Positions 58,151 through 64,000 of a DNA stretch of 64,000 bases are shown piece by piece. Within the stretch, counting starts at the first letter, position 1. Every line of letters starts with the position of its first letter. The notes under the pieces were generated by a model that was given only the letters and a program-made list of their open reading frames with translations, did not search any database and was not told where the DNA came from. The position numbers and the translations under genes were made by a program. Origin of the DNA: an uncultured Clostridium sp. (lineage in GTDB: Bacteria; Bacillota; Clostridia; TANB77; CAG-508); contig USIO01000001.1 of assembly GCA_900554815.1 (NCBI GenBank), forward strand, positions 1 through 64,000, given 5' to 3'.

Positions 58151-59704
58151 ATACTCTATAGCTCTTGTCTCTCTAATTACATTAACTTTTATTTGTCCTG
58201 GATATTCCATTTCGTCTTCTACTTTTTTTGCTACATCTCTTGCCATAATTACCATTTCATCATCTGAAATTTTATCTGGCTTAACAATTAGTCTTACCTC
58301 TCTGCCAGCTTGGATTGCAAAAGATTTTTCAACTCCTTCAAATGAATCTGCAATTTCTTCCAATTTTTCTAGTCTTTTAATATATGTTTCTAATGTTTCT
58401 CTCCTTGCTCCAGGTCTTGATGCAGATATTGCGTCAGCTGCTTGTATTAAAACAGCCTCTATTGTTTTAGGTTCTACGTCCCCATGGTGTGCTTGTACAG
58501 CATTAATTATTAATTCATTTTCTTTAAATTTTCGTAACACTTCAACACCAATTTCAACATGTGTCCCTTCCATATCGTGGTCTAGTGCTTTACCAATGTC
58601 ATGCAATAATCCTGCACGTCTGGCAATTTTAGGATCAACACCTATTTCTTCTGCCATGATTCTTGCTAAATTTGAAACTTCTATAGAATGATTTAAAACA
58701 TTTTGTCCATAACTTGTTCTATATTTTAATTTTCCAATTAGTTTAACTAAATCTGAATGTAAGTTGTTTACCCCCGTTTCTAGCATTGCTCTTTCGCCTT
58801 CTGCTTTAATAGAAGCTTCTACTTCTTCTTTTGCCTTTTCAACCATTTCTTCTATTTTTGCTGGATGAATTCTGCCATCTTCAATTAATTTTTCCAAAGC
58901 AATTTTAGCAACTTCTCTTCTTAGTGGATCAAATCCAGATAATATAACTGCTTCTGGTGTATCATCAATAATTAAGTCAATTCCTGTTAAAGTTTCTAAA
59001 GCTTTTATGTTTCTTCCTTCTCTACCTATAATTCTACCTTTCATGTCGTCATTTGGTAAAGCCACCACAGAAACTGTAGTCTCAGAAGTATGGTCAGCAG
59101 CGCATTTTTGAATAGCAAATCCTATAATTTCTTTTGCATTTTTAATGGCTTCTTCTTTAGCCTTTGCATCTAATTCTCTTATTAGTGCAGCTTTTTCACT
59201 AGAAATTTGTTTGTTTAATTCAGTTAATATCTGTTTTTTTGCTTCTTCTTTAGTTAAACCAGAAATTCTCTGCAATTCCTCCATCTGTTTATTAATTAAA
59301 TTGTCTAGTTCGTTTTTTCCTTCATCTAATTCTTGATGTTTTTTCTCTAATTCTTTTTCTCTTCTTTCAAAAGAATCGTTTCTTCTTTCTAATGCTTCTT
59401 CTTTTTGAATAATTCTCTTTTCTTGTAATGCAACTTCGCCTCTTCTTTCTTTAATCTCCTTATCTAATTCGTTTCTCGCTTGGATTATCTCCTCTTTGGC
59501 TTTGAATATTTCTTCTTTTTTTCTATTTTCAGCCTCCTTATTTGCATTTTCTAATAACCTTTTAGCCTCATTTTCTGCGCTTTCAATCTTAGATTCTGCA
59601 ATTTTTTTTCTTAAGATGAACCCTATTGGTATCATAATTGCTGTTGAGATAAGAAAGGTGGCTATTATAATTAAGATTTCATTTTCTAGCATAATGTTTT
59701 CCAC
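58142..59704 (-). CDS. rny: Ribonuclease Y
   Basis: A 520-aa protein: an N-terminal transmembrane helix (about 8-27), a long Glu/Lys-rich coiled coil (about 35-195), a KH domain ([20 protein letters not shown]) and an HD domain with [10 protein letters not shown] (about 375) and a downstream VQAHHGD. It initiates mRNA decay at the membrane. Typical length. The frame is intact. Confidence 0.97.
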   Translation of the reverse strand: MENIMLENEILIIIATFLISTAIMIPIGFILRKKIAESKIESAENEAKRLLENANKEAENRKKEEIFKAKEEIIQARNELDKEIKERRGEVALQEKRIIQKEEALERRNDSFERREKELEKKHQELDEGKNELDNLINKQMEELQRISGLTKEEAKKQILTELNKQISSEKAALIRELDAKAKEEAIKNAKEIIGFAIQKCAADHTSETTVSVVALPNDDMKGRIIGREGRNIKALETLTGIDLIIDDTPEAVILSGFDPLRREVAKIALEKLIEDGRIHPAKIEEMVEKAKEEVEASIKAEGERAMLETGVNNLHSDLVKLIGKLKYRTSYGQNVLNHSIEVSNLARIMAEEIGVDPKIARRAGLLHDIGKALDHDMEGTHVEIGVEVLRKFKENELIINAVQAHHGDVEPKTIEAVLIQAADAISASRPGARRETLETYIKRLEKLEEIADSFEGVEKSFAIQAGREVRLIVKPDKISDDEMVIMARDVAKKVEDEMEYPGQIKVNVIRETRAIEYAK

Positions 59705-59841
59705 TCCTTCTATATTTAATTTTCAATGTACAAAATATATAATATAAACTTGTTATTTAATATATTTCTACTTACTATTTTATTTTATCTTTATTATGGT
59801 TAACTGTCAAGGGGGTAGAATTAATATTTTTTTCTTAAAAT

Positions 59842-60363
59842 TTATTTATTTTGCTTAAAGCTTAAGTACCATGCTATTCCATTATGGTTTTTTATAATAT
59901 TTTCTTTTTCTTCTAGCAGTTCTTCAAAATTAGTTGGTGAAGGAATAATAATAGGCTCTCCTTTTTTCCAATTAGCTGGAATCGAAGCTTCATTGCTGTC
60001 TGCAATTTGTAATGCTTCTAAACATCTTAATATTTCTGGTATGCACCTTCCTATATTCATTGGATATATTAATATTAATCTTACAACTCCTTTGTCATCA
60101 ATAATAAATACATTTCTTACTGTTTCAGTATTACTTACACTAGAGGAAATCATTCCATATTTTCTTGCTAGTTGACCATTTCTATCTGCAATAATTGGAA
60201 AAGGAACTCTAACTCCTGTTTTTAAAAAAATATCATATATCCATGCTAAATGTGACCAGTTACTATCAACACTTATTCCTATTAATTTACAATTCAATTT
60301 TTCAAAATATGTATTAGCTTTTGAAAATGCAATAATTTCGGTTGTACATACGGGGGTGAAGTC
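59842..60363 (-). pseudogene. 1-Cys peroxiredoxin, 5' part cut off by a serine-recombinase element
   Basis: The coding sequence resumes in the middle of the active-site motif: DFTPVCTTE (Asp codon at 60361-60363; peroxidatic Cys follows), then the FSKANTYFEKLNCKLIGISV and SWVNTETVRNVFIIDD-type regions and a C-terminal GIAWYLSFK. About 40 N-terminal residues are missing and none are found upstream within the window. The recombinase stop codon is only 13 bp away. It is a Prx6-type peroxiredoxin disrupted at that site. Confidence 0.85.
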
Positions 60364-60376
60364 CCAATGTTAGAAA

Positions 60377-62053
60377 CTAATTTTTTATGAGCCTTTCAAT
60401 ATTTCCTTTTAATACAAATTCTATCGTTTTATCACTATATATAATAATTTTATCTATAATAGAATTTATTAAAAACTTACTAGGCTCATTTGAAGCTATT
60501 ATTTGGTCAAATATTTCTATTGCTGTTTTAACTTCCTTTTCTTTATCCTCTAGTATTCTCTTATCTTCTTTTGACAGTATTTCTTTTAAACTTATAATCT
60601 GTCTTTGCTTATCATTTTCTAATTCGTTATAGGCATTTTCTATCATTTCTTTTTGTTCTTGCGATGTAGCTTGGGCTAAGTCTTTTATTTTTTGAGACAA
60701 TAGACATTTATATTCTTCTACCAATGTATTATATTGCCTTTCTAATTTTCCTCTATTTATTTTTGATTTATTTTCAATATTATTTAATTTAATATTTTCT
60801 ATTTCTTCATAAAAGTTTTTCCTTAATAGTTTCAAATATTCTTTTAAATGTATAATCATATCTTTTTCTAAAACTTCATGACTTCTGCACCTTGCTAAGC
60901 CATATCTTCTATAATCTGTGCATTCATATCCTTTTTCCTGCTTTCTTTTTATAAAAGTTCCGCTTATTCCTCCTCCACAATCTCCACACTTACACATTCC
61001 AGCAAATATATAATTTCTTTTTGTTTTAGTGGTTTTATTTTTTACTCTTTTTGCTTTTAATTCCTGAGCTAGTTCAAACATTTCTTTTGATATTATTGCT
61101 TCGTGATGATTCTCAAAAATAAAATGCTCTTCTTCTGGAAGTTTTACGGCTTTTCCTCTTATACTTATTGTTTGTTTTTTATGCACCCTTAAATTTCCAC
61201 AATACACATCATTTTCTAAAATATTTTTTACCATATCTGTACTCCATAGTTTTTGTACTTTGTGTTTATATATTCTGCCTCTTTCTAAGTGCTTCCTTTT
61301 ATAATAAACTGAAGGAGTTGGAAAATTATATTTATCACTATTCAATACATCTGTTATTTTCTTTCTACCTAACCCTTGTTCTACATATAATTTGAAAATT
61401 AGTTCTATTGCTCCTCTTAGTTCTTCTATTACATATAATTTTGGTATTCCATTTTCAAATACCTTTTCATATCCATAGTAGTTGCCCATAATTAGTCTAC
61501 CATCTTTTTGTTTAGATAACATATTAGTTCTTACTTTTCTTGATATATCCTTTACATATCTTTCATTAAACCAAGTTGTTATTCCTATGGTGTCATCTCT
61601 GTCGTTTTGTACATCGTACACACCTCCCATTTCTGATATAAGTATTAAATTCTTGCCAGATTTCTTAAAATCTTCAATTAAACAAAGAACTTTCCCATTA
61701 TTTCTTCCTATTCTTGATAAATCTTTTGCAATTACTATATCTATTTTCCCTGAATTTACATTTTCTAGCATTTGAGTAAATCCCGGTCTATTAAAAGTAT
61801 ATCCGGACACATTATCATCAATATACACATTTTCATCTGCTATATACCAACCCCTACTTTTAGCATATTCTTTAATAATATTGATTTGTTCTTCAATGCT
61901 AGAATAGTTTTCTCTATCTTCATCTCTACTTAATCTTGCATAGGCTGATACTGTAATAGTCTTGTTTAGGTTTTTATAGTAATTATACTTTGGTGTAATT
62001 AGGTTCATTCTATTGTTTAATTTTAAATTGTTTTCATTTCCTCCAAAACTCAT
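60377..62053 (-). CDS. Large serine recombinase (resolvase/integrase family)
   Basis: A 558-aa protein. The catalytic domain starts with AYARLSRDED (nucleophile Ser), continues with IVIAKDLSRIGRN, then a recombinase domain (about 195-300; GIPKLYVIEELRGAIELIF), a zinc ribbon (CKCGDCGGG ... CTDYRRYGLARC) and a long coiled coil (about 410-530). This is the layout of site-specific integrases of conjugative transposons and phages. It has no in-frame CGG. Its stop lies 13 bp from the cut peroxiredoxin, so the gene sits at one edge of its element. Confidence 0.93.
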   Translation of the reverse strand: MSFGGNENNLKLNNRMNLITPKYNYYKNLNKTITVSAYARLSRDEDRENYSSIEEQINIIKEYAKSRGWYIADENVYIDDNVSGYTFNRPGFTQMLENVNSGKIDIVIAKDLSRIGRNNGKVLCLIEDFKKSGKNLILISEMGGVYDVQNDRDDTIGITTWFNERYVKDISRKVRTNMLSKQKDGRLIMGNYYGYEKVFENGIPKLYVIEELRGAIELIFKLYVEQGLGRKKITDVLNSDKYNFPTPSVYYKRKHLERGRIYKHKVQKLWSTDMVKNILENDVYCGNLRVHKKQTISIRGKAVKLPEEEHFIFENHHEAIISKEMFELAQELKAKRVKNKTTKTKRNYIFAGMCKCGDCGGGISGTFIKRKQEKGYECTDYRRYGLARCRSHEVLEKDMIIHLKEYLKLLRKNFYEEIENIKLNNIENKSKINRGKLERQYNTLVEEYKCLLSQKIKDLAQATSQEQKEMIENAYNELENDKQRQIISLKEILSKEDKRILEDKEKEVKTAIEIFDQIIASNEPSKFLINSIIDKIIIYSDKTIEFVLKGNIERLIKN

Positions 62054-62138
62054 TATATCCTCCTTTTTGCAAAATTTAGATATACTTAAATAGTTTTGAA
62101 GAAAGATTTAAATAATTTATATACTTATATCATACTAT

Positions 62139-62342
62139 TTAGGTATTTCCAAATGTGTAAATGATATTTTTCTTAATTATTGGCAACATCTCCTCCTTTC
62201 CAGAAATAAATATTGCAACTTTATTTCCTTTTTTCTTCTGTTTTTCTATTTCATTTTTTATTTCTTCTTTTTCTAGTTCTGGCTCTACCACAAAAATTTG
62301 TGAATAGTTTTCGCTTTCAATAATCGTTGTTGTTATTTTCAT
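62139..62342 (-). CDS. Small hypothetical protein upstream of the serine recombinase
   Basis: A 67-aa protein with a SENYSQIFVVEPELEKEEIK segment and a KKKGNKVAIFISGKEEMLPI strand. It is codirectional with the recombinase, 85 bp ahead of it, and GGAGCA precedes the ATG. It is probably an accessory gene of the element; the role is unknown. Confidence 0.45.
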   Translation of the reverse strand: MKITTTIIESENYSQIFVVEPELEKEEIKNEIEKQKKKGNKVAIFISGKEEMLPIIKKNIIYTFGNT

Positions 62343-62399
62343 ACACTTTTTGCTCCTTTAATTAATAATATTTAATGTATATGCAAAAAATAACTGTAA

Positions 62400-62640
62400 A
62401 TAGCATAAATACTATATTTTAAAAATCATTAAATGACTGATAGCTAAATCAGCTCCACAGGCTACACCTCCCTACTTTCTAGTAGAGTCATCCTCATTGC
62501 CTTAGACGGTTTTATCACGCTCGGACTGTGACTAGATGAGAGTATCATTATACCTAAAATTCTTCATCGCCATATTAGTTAGCTTTTCTAATATCTATAA
62601 CTTAAGTATTTCTCGCTCTCTTTAAAAAAGGTCTTGGCGT
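62400..62640 (-). ncRNA. Possible structured RNA in the serine-recombinase element
   Basis: This stretch is far richer in G+C than its AT-rich surroundings yet has no long open frame. On the - strand it forms clear hairpins: a 7-bp stem with an AGAA loop (62470-62487) and a 6-bp stem around TTAGCT (62436-62453), separated by GGAGGTGTAGCCTGTGG. It might be a guide-RNA-like or intron-like remnant, or an element-specific RNA; I could not match it to any family. Just upstream (62602-62736) a 44-codon open stretch lacks a start codon. Confidence 0.35.
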
Positions 62641-63030
62641 ACTTGTTATAATAGGCTCAGAAATAATAGGAACGTATTTAATGATTGGTTTATTCAATTC
62701 TAAAAGTTCTGTAAGGTAGTAGAATATTTCACATTTTCATATATAAACAGCACTTAAAATTCCAAAAGGTTACTTTTTTAGGAATTTTTTTATTAAATCT
62801 TTATATGATTGTAAAATATAAAAATCCCCCCTAATAACTAGAAAGGAGAAAAATTGGCATTTGTACAAATTTTTTTGAAAATTTTTTCAAAAAATTATTT
62901 TTTTCTCTCATTTATTAGTAAAAAAGTTAATTTGCAAAGTCTAATTTCAATTTCCCCCTTCACTTGTTTGTACACAAAAATGCAATTCGTTAAGTCAAAA
63001 TTTAAAATTTTCTAATTTTTTTATATACAC

Positions 63031-63062
63031 AAAAAAAGAGATACTAATTTCTTAATATCTCT
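63031..63062 (-). terminator. Terminator after the histidine phosphatase
   Basis: AGAGATA (63037-63043) pairs with TATCTCT (63056-63062); the - strand then has seven T residues. Confidence 0.7.
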
Positions 63063-63086
63063 GCTTGATATATTTATCAATAATTT

Positions 63087-63653
63087 TTATATTTCAAATT
63101 CAATATATTCCGTATTTTTTAATTGAGGTAATTCATTAGCTTTGTTAAATGGCTTTTTATACAATACACACATATAACTTTGAATTGCTATTCCATGAGA
63201 AACTATGCATACAGTATTTTCTTTATTATTGCTTACTATATCTGTTATAGCTTTTTTCATTCTATCAGCCACTTTAAAAAAACCTTCCTGCTCTGGCATT
63301 TCAATAGGATAATTGTATATTTCTTTCCACAGTTTTCTAATATTGGGATATTGTATATTTATATCATCCCAACTCATTCCATCACACAATCCATAATCTA
63401 TTTCAATAAGTCTTTCATCAATTTCCACTTTAATATTTCCATTATACTTTGATATAATATTGGCTGTATCAATAGCCCTTTGTAATGGACTACTATAAAT
63501 TATATCAATTTTTTTAGTGTTTAATCTTTGAGCAAGTTTTTTAGCTTGTATTATTCCATTATCTGTTAAATTAAAATTTGTTCTTCCAGACAACCTATTA
63601 CTGATATTACCAACACATTCTGCATGTCTTACTAATATTATTTTTGTTTTCAT
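63087..63653 (-). CDS. Histidine phosphatase family protein (phosphoglycerate mutase-like)
   Basis: A 188-aa protein with the RHG-type signature as LVRHAECVGN (catalytic His about residue 10), a phosphate-pocket YSSPLQRAIDTA, the acid/base EIDYGLCDG and the second His in VCIVSHG. Substrate unknown. Whether it belongs to the recombinase element or to flanking DNA is not clear. Confidence 0.88.
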   Translation of the reverse strand: MKTKIILVRHAECVGNISNRLSGRTNFNLTDNGIIQAKKLAQRLNTKKIDIIYSSPLQRAIDTANIISKYNGNIKVEIDERLIEIDYGLCDGMSWDDINIQYPNIRKLWKEIYNYPIEMPEQEGFFKVADRMKKAITDIVSNNKENTVCIVSHGIAIQSYMCVLYKKPFNKANELPQLKNTEYIEFEI

Positions 63654-63660
63654 ATTTACC

Positions 63661-63951
63661 TCACTTTTCTACACAAATAGGTTGTTCTATTCGTATTCGA
63701 TCTAAATTAATAACTTCATTTTTTTTATAATTTATTTTAAAAGTTAATACTTCATTAGAATCTTGATTCGCTACTACTAAGATTCTTCCATTACTTACTA
63801 TATTGAAATCTCTTGGTGTTTCCCCTCTTGTACTAAAATAACCTATATTTTGCAATTTTCCCAATCCATCTATTTTAAATATACTAATGGTGTTCTCTCC
63901 TCTATTAGAAACAAATATATATCTTTTAAATCTTCTTATTGCTGAAGGCAT
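63661..63951 (-). CDS. Lactonase / beta-propeller-like protein, short frame
   Basis: A 96-aa frame with YIFVSNRGENTISIFKIDG, the repeat unit of 6-phosphogluconolactonase (YbhE-type) propellers, and GETPRDFNIVSNGRILVVAN, a second blade ending in EVLTFKINYKKNEV. It matches only the last propeller blades, so the gene is either a C-terminal fragment or continues upstream beyond the window in a different start. The stop is 7 bp before the phosphatase start. Confidence 0.6.
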   Translation of the reverse strand: MPSAIRRFKRYIFVSNRGENTISIFKIDGLGKLQNIGYFSTRGETPRDFNIVSNGRILVVANQDSNEVLTFKINYKKNEVINLDRIRIEQPICVEK

Positions 63952-64000
63952 ATTTATAATCTTCTCCTTTAAATTAAGTGTAGTAATTTCTTGGATATAT

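Larger units (their letters stand above)
62343..63086. other. 744-bp stretch without a recognised protein gene
   Basis: Holds the possible structured RNA (62400-62640), a start-less 44-codon open stretch ending ...STPRPFLKRARNT (62602-62736), AT-rich sequence (62743-63030) and the terminator of the phosphatase gene (63031-63062). No N-terminal part of the cut peroxiredoxin is present here. Confidence 0.55.

Noticed and set aside
60363..62640. The recombinase element as a self-splicing IStron-type intron in the peroxiredoxin gene
   Set aside because: I could not find the conserved group I core (P/Q/R/S elements), and the second exon junction is not in the window. Only a mobile element insertion is supported.

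Overview
The window is AT-rich DNA from a spore-forming, low-GC Firmicute, most likely an uncultured member of the Clostridia. The basis is AGA-dominated arginine usage, strong AGGAGG-type ribosome binding sites, and spore genes (yabP-yabQ-divIC, spoVS, gerW/ytfJ, a Spo0A-like regulator) next to typical Firmicute housekeeping genes (rho, uvrB, smpB, tyrS, tig-clpP-clpX, tsaD, recA-recX-scpA, rny-ymdB-spoVS).

Layout. Positions 1-13.2 kb are an accessory region on the + strand: PcfK-like and two PcfJ-like proteins, a CYTH-domain protein, a LysR regulator, a radical SAM protein carrying a degenerate receiver domain, a convergent Spo0A-like response regulator, a conjugative-transposon-type sigma-like protein, small membrane proteins and two tandem tyrosine recombinases. 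13.2-14.3 kb is non-coding. From 14.3 kb onward the window is mainly chromosomal core on the - strand. It is interrupted by a glycan-modification island (24.5-28.1 kb) flanked by a 239-bp duplication of the dacF/desulfoferrodoxin junction, a small Nudix/AlbA-type regulator block (31.7-33.9 kb) flanked by similar repeats, and a surface-protein cluster (34.1-38.8 kb) with a dockerin-like protein, a prepilin-like protein and two single-anchor proteins. A large serine recombinase (60.4-62.1 kb) sits inside a 1-Cys peroxiredoxin gene, directly in front of its peroxidatic-cysteine motif. A yybP-ykoY-type (Mn2+) riboswitch with a terminator precedes the P-type cation ATPase.

Main discovery candidate. 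Six otherwise normal conserved genes (lysC twice, uvrB, a metallophosphoesterase, an ABC transporter, ymdB, and tsaD, whose break hides near its 3' end) each need a +1 reading-frame shift, and all seven shifts fall exactly on an in-frame CGG codon. Skipping the C and reading GGN as glycine restores the full-length family protein every time, usually at a conserved glycine. I found no frameshift in the window that is not at CGG. About 60 out-of-frame CGG triplets are harmless. Only two other in-frame CGG codons exist: one near the end of a glycan gene, where a shift would end the protein 21 residues earlier, and one in a GC-rich foreign-looking ORF that reads more naturally without a shift. This suggests genome-wide +1 recoding at CGG (a quadruplet CGGN read as Gly, or a CGG left without a tRNA) rather than random sequencing error or gene decay.
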